From Verrucomicrobiia bacterium (lineage in GTDB: Bacteria; Verrucomicrobiota; Verrucomicrobiia; Verrucomicrobiales; DEV007), in NCBI GenBank assembly GCA_020439995.1, contig JAGROY010000010.1, forward strand, positions 1 to 49,013: DNA of 49,013 bases. Direction: 5' to 3'. Each line of letters opens with the position of its first letter. The first letter of the stretch is position 1. The translations under genes and the position numbers were made by a program. Positions 33,347 through 42,479 of this stretch are shown in pieces. A model generated the notes under the pieces. The model did not search any database, was not told where the DNA came from, and saw only the letters and a program-made list of their open reading frames with translations.

Positions 33347-33472
33347 TTGATAGATGCCAAGCTGTTTACCACAGCAGTAGCCCTCCGGCCAAGCTTCATA
33401 AACTGGCTTTTACGCGCAAGTCGCAAGTTCCTCCCTTACTTTCTGCGTGTAGAATTCGTGAACCCTATTGAT

Positions 33473-36400
33473 ATGGATTCTCCGACTTCGAAACGTCTCC
33501 TGTGCCCGGAATGCGGCGCGCCGCTCGAACGCGACGCGGCTTGCCTCGCATGCGCCTTTGAAGAGGCTCTGGTTGCGGACGATTCCCTGGAACTTCAGCC
33601 AGGGGACGCCGACGAAGGGTTTGGCAGTTTCGCGCCGCAATCCCCAGGCAGGTTTGGCAAATACACCCTGAGTCGCATGTTGGGTTCTGGAGGCATGGGG
33701 GTCATCTGGGAGGCCGAGGAAACCACGGTGAATCGCACGGTGGCGCTGAAGATGATCCGCAGTTTCGCCTTCTCCTCGGATTCAGAAAAGCAGCGATTCC
33801 GCACCGAAGCGACGGCGGCGGCGAACTTGGATCATCCGCACATCGTTCCGATCCATGAAGTGGGCGAGGCGGTAGGGCAGCCCTATTTTACCATGAAACT
33901 CCTCAGGGGTGGCTCCCTTGCGGAAAGGCTGAGACGGGGTGCCCTGTCGCATCGTGAAGCAGCTGGCATTATCGAAAAGCTGGCCCGCGCGGTACAGCAT
34001 GCGCACGAGCGGGGCATCCTTCACCGTGACATCAAGCCGGGAAACGTTCTGTTTGACAGTAAAGGCGAGCCTTACCTCACGGACTTCGGTCTGGCCAAAC
34101 TCGTCGATGCCGAACAGGCGCTGACGTTGCCCCACGCGCAAGTGGGCACTCCCCAATACATGTCCCCGGAGCAGGCCCGGGGACGCGCACGCGACGTAAC
34201 CACCGCGACTGACGTGTGGGCGCTCGGAGCCATGCTCTATCAGATGCTCACAGGGAGACTGCCCTTTTCAGGTGCCACGCCGGCAGAAATCTTCAGCCAC
34301 ATCGCCCACGACGAACCCGCCTCGATGCGCACGCTGGCGGCGTCACCGGACAAAGACCTGGAGACGCTCTGCCTGCGCTGTCTTGAGAAGGAGCCCGCCC
34401 GGCGGCTACGCAGCGCAGGCGAACTCGCGGATGAACTGGAGTCGTGGCTGCACGGCGAGCCGATCCGCTCCCGGCGGGTCACGGGAACCGAGCGGACGCT
34501 GCGCTGGATGCGCCGCCATCCGTGGCGCGTGGCGACCGGGGCGGCGCTCGCCATTTCCCTGATTGCCGGATCAGTCGTGAGCCTCGTGCTTTGGCGAAGG
34601 GCGGAGGCAAGCGGCGAGCGCGCTGGGAAGCTGGCCGCCACGGAGCGGTTGACCAACTATGTCTCCACCATGTCCGCAGCACTGGCGGCCAGGGAGCGCC
34701 ATGACTATGCCAGGGCGCGGCAGTTGCTGGAGGCCGCGCCGGAGGAGCACCGGGGATTCGAATGGCAGCTGCTGAATGAGTTCTGCGCCGGGGATCAGCG
34801 GTCGCTCTTCCGTCTCCCCGGCGGCGCCTTGCCGGAAACGATCGCGCCCGGACCGGTGGACGATTCCATTGCCATCGTCACCAACGGCGGCGCGCTGCTT
34901 TTGCTCCGTCCAGACGGAAGCGCGATTCGCGAGGCTCGGCAACTGCCCTCGACAACGGGCGCGCCCGATTCCGCGGCGCACAATCCGCATGAGTATCACG
35001 GCCTGGCCTTTGCGCCGGACGGGCGGCACTTCGCCTGTTCCTTCCGCAACACCGTGCGGGCGTTCGATTCGGAATCGCTGGAGGTCGTCATGGAAAGCGG
35101 CGGCATCGTCCAGCCACAAAGCGCGTGGCTGGACGAACGGCGGCTGTTGTTCGGATATGATCGGAGCACCGCGCTCAATGACGGAACGGGCGCATGGATC
35201 TTCGATGTGGAGACCGGTGACGTGACCGGGCTGCCTCCGCAGTGGAGCGCTCCCCTCGCCTTCTCCGCAGACCGGCACACGGTGGCTTTGACCAACGCGC
35301 AACAGGGAGCGGTGGCCATATTCGATACCGTCGACCTCACGGGTGCGACTCCGCTCGCCGAAGCCACGCCCTGGGCGCTTTGGCGACCACGATCCCACGG
35401 CAGCGGGAACGTGCTTTCCCTTTCGCCGGATGGAAAATATCTCGCCGCCCTGTGCGGCCCGCTGGAGGCGCCGGCGCACACTCTGGAGGTGGCGGAACCC
35501 GCGGTCGACCGGACTTGGCTGATTCAGGGCTATCGCGAAGCGCTGACCGGACTTTCCTTCCATCCGTCCGAGCCATTCGTGGCCGTGACGAGCACCGACG
35601 CCGCGGTGCGGCTGCTCCATTTCCTGAAACCAGTCCCGGAAGGACAGAGCAACAGCTATGACGACGGTTACGCCTACATCATCCGCGAGCGGCTGGACGA
35701 CACCGGACCGCACAGTCCGGCGACTCGGCTACTTACTCGCACCGCTCAGCACTGGCGCGCCATTTTCCTGCTGGGAAGCGAAGGCCCCGGCACAGGCCTC
35801 ATCTTCGCGCGGGATGGCACCACGCTCCATACGGCGTCTGCCGACGGCACGGTGCGGAGCTGGAATCCCGCCGTCCCACTTCCCGGCACTCGCATCAACG
35901 ACGCCTCCTACCTTCAGCAGGACTCGCGACATCCCGCGGCCTCTCCCGACGGTTCGCGCATCCTCTATGCCGGCCCGAGAGGCACCGTGCGGTATTGGCG
36001 AGAGGACGGCTCCGTGCTGCTCCCCGGGGATCACATGCCGCTCGCCGTGCTCCCGGACGGCCGGTTGGCAACGATGGACCGCCCGACGAGCGACATCCTG
36101 CTCTGGCGGGAGGAAAACGCCGTCATGCGCCTGACCGAACGCATCGCCGGTCCAGGCTACATTCAGGGATTCGACGAACTGCTGCGCGGCGTTGTCTTTG
36201 CGGACGGCACGAAGATCGCGGGGATCACGCCGGGACGTGTCTTTGTGGTGGACCTGAAGACGCGGGCCACCGCAGCCACCGAAGACCAAGGCTGGGACAC
36301 CGGCCCGTCGCGGGCATGGGACATCGCGCTGTCCCCCGACGGACGCCATCTCTTGGCCACCGGACTCGGCCGACGCGCCCGCCTTTACGATCCGGCGAAC

Positions 36401-37393
36401 CTCGCCAAGCCTGCACCGCCGATCGGCGATTTCCGGACTTACGACACCGCGCTGGCTTTCCACCCCAACGGCAGCCGACTCTACTGCGGCAATGAGGACG
36501 GACGAGTGCGTGTTTTCGAAACGGCGACATGGACCGAACTCCCCGACAGAGGTTGGCGGGCTCAGAATGGCCCCGTCACCGCCCTTGCCGTCGGCAACGA
36601 CACCCGCCTCGTTGCCACTGCGGGGGACACGACCCTTAAGCTCTGGCTCTCGGAACGGGCTACCGGAACCGCGCAGGTGGAAATCCTCAGCTTCACCACC
36701 TACCAGCCCGCAGCCTGGCTGCAGTTCGCCCGCGATGCCTCCGGCGCCGACGCCTCCCTGCTGCACGCCTCGCCCAATTGCCCACTTGAGATCTGGTCGG
36801 GGCGCGATGCCGCAGCCATTGCCCCAACACTGAAAAGGGCGGATCCAGAGGCGCCCGAATTTCCAGACGAGTCAGTGGACTCTCTTATTGTAGGCGGTCT
36901 CACCTACAAGATACGAGCCCTGCACGACCAGCACGGGAAGCCCGCCTACATTGGCTATTTCAAGGACAGCGCTGTGGAGAATGGAGAAACGCCGCTTCGG
37001 CTGGTCACCGAGGGCCAACCCGACTCGGTGATCCTCGAGTTCACCAGAGTCGATCTCCCGGAGTCGCCCGGGGCCCTTGTCCTGAAGGCTGAAAACGTTC
37101 CAAACCCCGCTGGCGGCGACATCAGTGGGAAACGGCCTCTTTTGCAGACCCGGGACGACGGCCGGATCGTGGTGATTCATCGCGAACGCGGCGCCGAGGG
37201 TCGCAGCCGGCTCGCCCTCACGCCACCGCGCTTCAGAGCCCCAGGATTCAGCCAAGCCGGCTCCCTGAAGTGCCTGTGGTCGGGGCGCAACGGCCATTTT
37301 CTCCGGCATCGCAGCTCGGAGATCAGGCTGTCCCTCGCCTCCGACGATCCCGATTTTCAAACCGACACCACCTGGATATTCGAGCCTCGATAG
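33473..37393 (+). CDS. Ser/Thr protein kinase with N-terminal zinc ribbon and C-terminal WD40/beta-propeller
   Basis: The product has 1306 residues from the ATG at 33473; the frame is open much further upstream, but that part is antisense to the sigma factor gene. A zinc ribbon (CPECG at 11-15 and CLAC at 24-27) opens the protein. The kinase domain (about 64-330) has the glycine loop GSGGMG, Lys93, HRD at 184-186 with IKPGN, DFG at 204-206 and SPE at 231-233, so it should be active. One transmembrane helix is near 353-374. The remaining 930 residues carry many WD40/propeller-like units (LSPDGKYLAALCG, LSPDGRHLLATGL, FHPNGSRLYCGNEDGRVRVFE), probably outside the cytoplasm. Divergent from an ECF sigma gene with a 126-base shared promoter region. 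This layout is frequent in the phylum; ligand and substrate are unknown. Confidence 0.9.
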   Translation: MDSPTSKRLLCPECGAPLERDAACLACAFEEALVADDSLELQPGDADEGFGSFAPQSPGRFGKYTLSRMLGSGGMGVIWEAEETTVNRTVALKMIRSFAFSSDSEKQRFRTEATAAANLDHPHIVPIHEVGEAVGQPYFTMKLLRGGSLAERLRRGALSHREAAGIIEKLARAVQHAHERGILHRDIKPGNVLFDSKGEPYLTDFGLAKLVDAEQALTLPHAQVGTPQYMSPEQARGRARDVTTATDVWALGAMLYQMLTGRLPFSGATPAEIFSHIAHDEPASMRTLAASPDKDLETLCLRCLEKEPARRLRSAGELADELESWLHGEPIRSRRVTGTERTLRWMRRHPWRVATGAALAISLIAGSVVSLVLWRRAEASGERAGKLAATERLTNYVSTMSAALAARERHDYARARQLLEAAPEEHRGFEWQLLNEFCAGDQRSLFRLPGGALPETIAPGPVDDSIAIVTNGGALLLLRPDGSAIREARQLPSTTGAPDSAAHNPHEYHGLAFAPDGRHFACSFRNTVRAFDSESLEVVMESGGIVQPQSAWLDERRLLFGYDRSTALNDGTGAWIFDVETGDVTGLPPQWSAPLAFSADRHTVALTNAQQGAVAIFDTVDLTGATPLAEATPWALWRPRSHGSGNVLSLSPDGKYLAALCGPLEAPAHTLEVAEPAVDRTWLIQGYREALTGLSFHPSEPFVAVTSTDAAVRLLHFLKPVPEGQSNSYDDGYAYIIRERLDDTGPHSPATRLLTRTAQHWRAIFLLGSEGPGTGLIFARDGTTLHTASADGTVRSWNPAVPLPGTRINDASYLQQDSRHPAASPDGSRILYAGPRGTVRYWREDGSVLLPGDHMPLAVLPDGRLATMDRPTSDILLWREENAVMRLTERIAGPGYIQGFDELLRGVVFADGTKIAGITPGRVFVVDLKTRATAATEDQGWDTGPSRAWDIALSPDGRHLLATGLGRRARLYDPANLAKPAPPIGDFRTYDTALAFHPNGSRLYCGNEDGRVRVFETATWTELPDRGWRAQNGPVTALAVGNDTRLVATAGDTTLKLWLSERATGTAQVEILSFTTYQPAAWLQFARDASGADASLLHASPNCPLEIWSGRDAAAIAPTLKRADPEAPEFPDESVDSLIVGGLTYKIRALHDQHGKPAYIGYFKDSAVENGETPLRLVTEGQPDSVILEFTRVDLPESPGALVLKAENVPNPAGGDISGKRPLLQTRDDGRIVVIHRERGAEGRSRLALTPPRFRAPGFSQAGSLKCLWSGRNGHFLRHRSSEIRLSLASDDPDFQTDTTWIFEPR

Positions 37394-37556
37394 CCGCCCG
37401 GCCAGCGTTGGAGGGCAGGTAAGAAAAAAGTTCAACAAGTCGCCTTACTTCGGCGACCGAGTTCCGTGGAACAAGATGAAAGCTGCACCAGACCGGAATC
37501 ATCAATTCCTGAGGACTCAGCGAGAACTCATTCAACAAATACAATCACTGATCAAA

Positions 37557-38870
37557 ATGAAAGACAGAACCCGATTTATCACCGGAACAGCCCTCCCGGC
37601 GCTGCTCCTAGCCCTTTGCCCATTGTCCCTCCATGCGCAGCAACTGACGCCCTGGATGTTCAACGTGGGCGACGGCGCAACCACCCTTCCCAAAGGCGTA
37701 TTGACGAGAAAAGGGGCGGACCGGCTGCCGGTGGTGTTTGATTTCGACAAAATGCCTCCTGAAAAACCGGCGAAGGACCAGCCCCAGTGGCAACTCGCGC
37801 CCCTCGACAATAAGGGCAAAATCAACTATGGAAGCTCCTCCAGCAGCATCATTCCTAAGTCCAACTACAACAAGTTCACCATGGTGGATTACACCTACTT
37901 CCGGGCATATCTGGATCTTAGGAGCGTTCCGAAGGATAGCGTGAAGACAGTGGAAATCGTGATTGGAAACGTCGATGACCAAGCCCGGGCGAAGATTTAC
38001 AACAGCATGCACCTGGCCGGAACGTACGTGGAGGGCAGCGACGGCAAGCGGGGCGGCAAGAATTTCAAGATCGACTTCTCGGAATACGTGGTCGTTGGCG
38101 AGGTAAACACCTTTACCATCGTTCAGGTCGATGACAACCCGGGCGGAAACTTGCTGACAGGCGGCATCACCGTGTTCCTGAACGGCGCAGTACTGGAGCC
38201 GGATCCGAAGCCGTTGCCACCCAAAGTCGAGGGGTACGCTGAACCCAAATTTAACCTGGTGGGCAATGCCAAGCAGGTCGAAGGCCAGCCTCAGGAATAC
38301 TCCCTCACCACGGACGAAGTAATCAAAGACGGCGACAAGTTCGTCGGGGGAGGAGGAGCCGTTTGGACAACCAGCGAGTTGGACCTATCCAGAAATTTCA
38401 CGCTGAAGGCAGAAATATACCTTGGGAAAAATGATACCAACGGAGCCGACGGCTTGGCACTGGTGATTCAGAATACGTCCAACTCCACCATGGGAACGGG
38501 CGAGGGACTAGGATATGACACGATTGCCCCGTCCTACGCCGTCGAGTTCGACACGTTTCAGAACCCCCACCTGAACGACCCTGCGGCGGACCATGTGGGA
38601 GCACGGGGAAACGGCAGTGCAAAGCATGAGCCTAATGACTTCAAAGAAGTGGTAAACCTGGAAGATGGCAAGTGGCACCCGATAGAGTTCACTTGGAACG
38701 CCGCCGCCAAGACCTTCAACCTCACGCTAGACAGTGAAATGGTGTTCGAAGGAAAAAGTTTCCCTAAAGCCGACGGCCTGACCAAAGGCTACTTTGGCTT
38801 CACCGCCACGACGGGTGGTTATGCCAACCAGCAAAGCGTTCGCAACATGATCCTGGTGGACGAGAGTTAG
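37557..38870 (+). CDS. Secreted bacterial L-type lectin-domain protein
   Basis: The 437-residue product starts at the ATG at 37557, which places a signal peptide (FITGTALPALLLALCPLSLHA) at the N-terminus; an in-frame ATG at 37476 would add a 27-residue tail before it. Residues about 25-225 form a beta-rich domain I do not recognise. Residues about 250-437 match a bacterial L-type (legume-like) lectin fold: FTLKAEIYLG, NGADGLALVIQN, YAVEFDTFQNPHLNDP (metal/sugar site), WHPIEFTWNA and YFGFTATTGGYANQQSVRNM. Such domains bind glycans in secreted or surface proteins. It follows the propeller kinase by 163 bases on the same strand without a clear terminator between them, but the functional link is open. 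Confidence 0.8.
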   Translation: MKDRTRFITGTALPALLLALCPLSLHAQQLTPWMFNVGDGATTLPKGVLTRKGADRLPVVFDFDKMPPEKPAKDQPQWQLAPLDNKGKINYGSSSSSIIPKSNYNKFTMVDYTYFRAYLDLRSVPKDSVKTVEIVIGNVDDQARAKIYNSMHLAGTYVEGSDGKRGGKNFKIDFSEYVVVGEVNTFTIVQVDDNPGGNLLTGGITVFLNGAVLEPDPKPLPPKVEGYAEPKFNLVGNAKQVEGQPQEYSLTTDEVIKDGDKFVGGGGAVWTTSELDLSRNFTLKAEIYLGKNDTNGADGLALVIQNTSNSTMGTGEGLGYDTIAPSYAVEFDTFQNPHLNDPAADHVGARGNGSAKHEPNDFKEVVNLEDGKWHPIEFTWNAAAKTFNLTLDSEMVFEGKSFPKADGLTKGYFGFTATTGGYANQQSVRNMILVDES

Positions 38871-39180
38871 GACATGGGGCCCGATGGTTTCGACTCCCCG
38901 AAGCGCATCGGTGTCGGTTCCTTGACGGGCAATTCCGGCATCCCTCAAAGCCTTCTGGGTCAGACGGATGGGCTCTGAACCGGTATCGTCCAGATCGGGG
39001 TAGCTCGCTTGAGCCACGAACGACGGAACAGATGGTCCAAAGATCGGATTCGAAACGGCCTCGCCCAAACCCTGGGCGGGGCCGTTGTCTTGAAGGCTAA
39101 AAGCTTCCCGTACCACCACGGCGGGGGGGCGACTTCCCTACTCCCGACCATGACTTCTGCCCAAGCGGGACGGCGACGAG
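38871..39180 (-). pseudogene. Probable gene remnant in a gene-free stretch
   Basis: No intact gene fills 38871-39316. On the minus strand, from about 39128 down to 38871, a frame reads like genuine protein (AVVVREAFSLQDNGPAQG, then NPIFGPSVPSFVAQASYPDL, then GSEPIRLTQKALRDAG). It runs into antisense of the lectin gene and has no proper start. Upstream it is cut by a TAG at 39140-39138. A shift of one base at a run of seven C (39122-39128) would join it to an adjacent frame ending MVGSREVAPP. This suggests a decayed gene with a frameshift, cut off by the lectin gene. The family is not recognised. The other strand offers no better reading. The rest, 39181-39316, shows nothing. Confidence 0.35.
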
Positions 39181-39316
39181 CACTTCCATGCAGAAGCCGT
39201 GGATGATGAGCCGAGATGAATAAAGAAGAGATACGCCGTCGGCGATCTTTATGCGCTGAATTCTGTCCAAGTTTATTCTTGCACAATCAGCTGGTGCTTC
39301 TGCATGTTCCGCTCCG

Positions 39317-42300
39317 GTGAGAAGGGAACGACAGGTCACACTATTCTTCAAAGAGGGCTCCTCGGACAAGGTCTACGAGGTGGATCTTTGTATGGCGGGC
39401 GAGGGCGAGTACCTCGTCAATTTTCGCTACGGACGCCGGGGTGCGCGGCTGAAGGAAGGCACCAAAACGGCTTTCCCGGAATCACTGCAATCGGCGACGC
39501 GGATTTTTGACAAACTGGTCGCCGAAAAGCGGGCGAAAGGCTATCGCGAAGCCGGTGAGGCCGCTGGTTCCGATGAGGAAAGCGATGCCGAATCCCTGTC
39601 AGCGACTCCAGTCGAATCCGTTGGCGTGATGCCGACCATCCACGACAGCGTGGTGAGGCGCACGTTGAAGAACCTTCGTGAAAGCACGTCAAAGCCAGGG
39701 CAGTGGAAACTTTCACGCGTGATCTGGCGCGTGGGCGAACTCCGCATGCAGGAAGCGGTTCCGGATCTGATCGCGCTCGCGAATCAAGCGGACCGGTTCC
39801 AACGTTACTCCGTTCTCTGGGCGCTCGGTCGCTGCGGAGATGTCCGCGCAGTACCCGTGTTACGCCGACTTCTAGATAGCAGTGAGCTTACTGCCGAACA
39901 GAGCCGAATTGCGCTCGAGGCCCTGCGTGCGACTTTGCCGGACGATCAAAAGGAAGCCTTCCACGCTGAGATTCGGTCACTTTTGCCCGAGGAAATGCGG
40001 AGTGAGAAAACACTGCCCGATGCCGTGGTCAAAGCAGCTGAAGATCAATCGAACACGTTCGCCTGGCTCCATCCGTTGTACTTGCTTGCCGATGTTCTTC
40101 CTAATGCCCGGGATACCGTCTACGCCGTGGCCTCGGAACTTCCGATGAAGCCGGGCTCATTCAAAGCGCTGCGGCATCTCTTCAAGGCGGCCGAGTTCCG
40201 CATGGATGCTGAAGTTTTCGGTATGCTCGCGCATCGTTTCGAGAAGTCCCCTTCCCTTTTCAACGGCGACTGGGGCAGTGGCTGGGTGGCAGGTATGCGG
40301 CAGTCAGTACCGATAGCGGAGGAATGCGCCAAGCCAGACTCGCGACTCGCTTACTCCAGCAAGACCAGGAATTACCTGCGCAAACGCGTCGTGCGCACCT
40401 TGCGCCGTGCCGGGGAGGCCCGTGATATCGAGGGCTTCGTTACGCTGGCGACGGGAACGCTGCTGGCCTACTCCGACGATGATGCTCAGCAGCCATGGTC
40501 CGAGACTGTGGGGCTGTGGGATCCCGGCTCCCGACGGTACACAAGTTTTCAGCGGCACTACGATGCCTACTGCGCCTATCAGGCGTTCAATTTCCTTCTC
40601 TATACGAACAGCACGCGCTTCCAGCCAAACGAACGCCGCTGGCGGTGCGCTCCGGAATATAAGCCGGGCGATCCTCCGCCAGCGAACCGCGAGGAAGCCT
40701 TCCCGGAGATCTGGAATCACGCTCCCGATGCCATCGGTCACCTGCTCAGCCAGAGTACCTGCGAGCGGGTGCATGAGTTCGCGGTGAAAGTGTGGAGAGC
40801 GAACCCTGGATTTCTGGAAACAGCGGACGTCGCGCTTGTTGTCGCCTTGCTCGGTCAGAAATACGGTATCACTACAAGCCTCGGCCTTGATCTCGCGCAG
40901 CAGCTCTACGATCCGGCCAATCCCGACCCCGAGATCATCATCGCACTGAGTCGCGCCGATCTCGACGAAGCCCGCAGCCTGGCGATTCGCTGGATTCGCG
41001 AGGGTATCGATCCGTTGTTAGTAAGCAATGCCTTCATCGCAGATTTCATCATCAACCCTCACGCCGACGTCCAAAGCGCCGCTGAGGAAATACTAACAAA
41101 GCAACAACTCGACACTCCCCGACAGGAAGCCGTGGTTCAACGTGTCGTCACCGCTTTGCTAAACCTCGATCCACAGAACGTGGAGCCGACACGGGCGATT
41201 GCCACTTTTGCCAGCCACATCCTGTTCAAAGTTGCCCAGGAAAAATCGAAGACTGTTGCCTTTGAGATAATCAGCCGCCTGCTCCTCCATCCTCACCCGC
41301 ACGTGCAGGCTTGTGGAGCTCAGTTCCTTCTTCATCACGAATGCCCGGTCGGCCAGATTCCCGGTGCCCTGATCGAAGACCTCATTGCTTCCGACTACCC
41401 GGAGGTACGAACCATTGGCGTGCAAATCCTTGCCCGCTTTTCGGATGAAGCGTTGCTCAAGCGCTACACTATTCTGGCCAGCTTCTGCATCTCGGAGAAG
41501 GCTGACATGCGCCAGGCAGTGCGCCCGATTATTGCGCGCCTGGCGGCAGCGCATCCAGACTTTGCGCGGGAAATGGTACTGCAATTCTACCCTATCCTGA
41601 CTCGCAAGGAAGGCTACCCCGGGCTGCACGAGGATGTCTACCTGTTGCTGGCAGGCACACTTGGCGAGCATCTCTACGTTGTCCCGGGCGAGCATATCCT
41701 GCGCCTGCTGGGCAGCAAATATCTCTGTGCCCAGAAGCTGGGGCTCCTGTTGTTGAAAAGGCACGTCGACCTTGCGAACCTGCCGATGTCGGTGATTGCA
41801 CCGCTGGGCGGTCACGATTTTCTTGAGGTGCGTGCTTACATTCGGGAATATCTCGGCGCACATCCCGAACGGGCGCGAGCCGAAAAGCAGGACGCTCTGG
41901 GATTGTTCGACACTGACTGGGAGGATACCCGGAACTTTGCCTGCGAGTATTTCCGCGAAACCTTCACCGAATCCGACTGGACACCGGAGTTGCTGATCAG
42001 CCTGTGCGACAGTGTCAGGACTGACGTTCAGGACTTCGGAAAAGAACGCATCACTACCTTTTTCAAAAGTGACGACGGCCCAGCCTATCTCCTCGCCTTA
42101 AGCCAGCACCCGACGGGCGAGCTGCAGGACTTTGCGAGCCACTATCTGGAACGCTTTGCATCGAACAACTACGAGCGTTTGCTTACACTTGAGCCATTCC
42201 TCATCACCGTTCTGTCACAGGTCAATCGCGGACGTATCGCCAAAGCACGCGTCATTCGGTTCCTGGAGAACGAGGCGCTGGCCAGCAATGACGCCGCGCA

Positions 42301-42454
42301 CGTGGCGATGCGCATTTTTACCCGACAATCAGCGACTATGGCGATCGGTGACCGTGCAGCCTGCATTCACGCCATGGCAAAAATCAAGCGTGCCTGGCCG
42401 GATGTGAATGTGCCGTTCACACCTGTGCCAGTAAACACGATTGCAGCGCACTAA
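39317..42454 (+). CDS. Retron type XIII-like effector: WGR-domain plus HEAT/ARM-repeat protein
   Basis: The 1045-residue product begins with a WGR-like domain (about 1-80; RQVTLFFKEGSSDKVYEVDL, YLVNFRYGRRGARLKEGT and a helix ending AEKRAKGY). WGR domains bind nucleic acid in PARPs and bacterial proteins. The rest is an alpha-solenoid of HEAT/ARM repeats (for example VPDLIALANQADRFQRYSVLWALGRCGDVRAVPVLRRLL and, near 690-730, PHPHVQACGAQFLLHH). The start is GTG at 39317, with no strong RBS. The next gene begins within or just after its stop. The order ARM-repeat protein, SWIM protein, non-coding RNA, RT corresponds to the accessory set described for type XIII retrons. Presumably it is part of the toxic or sensing module held in check by the msDNA-RT; its activity is not known. 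Confidence 0.85.
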   Translation: MRRERQVTLFFKEGSSDKVYEVDLCMAGEGEYLVNFRYGRRGARLKEGTKTAFPESLQSATRIFDKLVAEKRAKGYREAGEAAGSDEESDAESLSATPVESVGVMPTIHDSVVRRTLKNLRESTSKPGQWKLSRVIWRVGELRMQEAVPDLIALANQADRFQRYSVLWALGRCGDVRAVPVLRRLLDSSELTAEQSRIALEALRATLPDDQKEAFHAEIRSLLPEEMRSEKTLPDAVVKAAEDQSNTFAWLHPLYLLADVLPNARDTVYAVASELPMKPGSFKALRHLFKAAEFRMDAEVFGMLAHRFEKSPSLFNGDWGSGWVAGMRQSVPIAEECAKPDSRLAYSSKTRNYLRKRVVRTLRRAGEARDIEGFVTLATGTLLAYSDDDAQQPWSETVGLWDPGSRRYTSFQRHYDAYCAYQAFNFLLYTNSTRFQPNERRWRCAPEYKPGDPPPANREEAFPEIWNHAPDAIGHLLSQSTCERVHEFAVKVWRANPGFLETADVALVVALLGQKYGITTSLGLDLAQQLYDPANPDPEIIIALSRADLDEARSLAIRWIREGIDPLLVSNAFIADFIINPHADVQSAAEEILTKQQLDTPRQEAVVQRVVTALLNLDPQNVEPTRAIATFASHILFKVAQEKSKTVAFEIISRLLLHPHPHVQACGAQFLLHHECPVGQIPGALIEDLIASDYPEVRTIGVQILARFSDEALLKRYTILASFCISEKADMRQAVRPIIARLAAAHPDFAREMVLQFYPILTRKEGYPGLHEDVYLLLAGTLGEHLYVVPGEHILRLLGSKYLCAQKLGLLLLKRHVDLANLPMSVIAPLGGHDFLEVRAYIREYLGAHPERARAEKQDALGLFDTDWEDTRNFACEYFRETFTESDWTPELLISLCDSVRTDVQDFGKERITTFFKSDDGPAYLLALSQHPTGELQDFASHYLERFASNNYERLLTLEPFLITVLSQVNRGRIAKARVIRFLENEALASNDAAHVAMRIFTRQSATMAIGDRAACIHAMAKIKRAWPDVNVPFTPVPVNTIAAH

Positions 42455-42479
42455 CCAACACTTCAACGACTTTTCACCA

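Noticed and set aside
32789..33472. N-terminal extension of the propeller kinase frame
   Set aside because: This open stretch is antisense to the sigma factor gene; the zinc ribbon and kinase start after the ATG at 33473.
34571..36766. Two minus-strand open frames of 380 and 345 residues inside the propeller kinase gene
   Set aside because: The + strand shows clear kinase and WD40-like protein; the minus frames have Arg/Gly/Pro-rich translations without recognisable motifs, typical of high-GC shadows.
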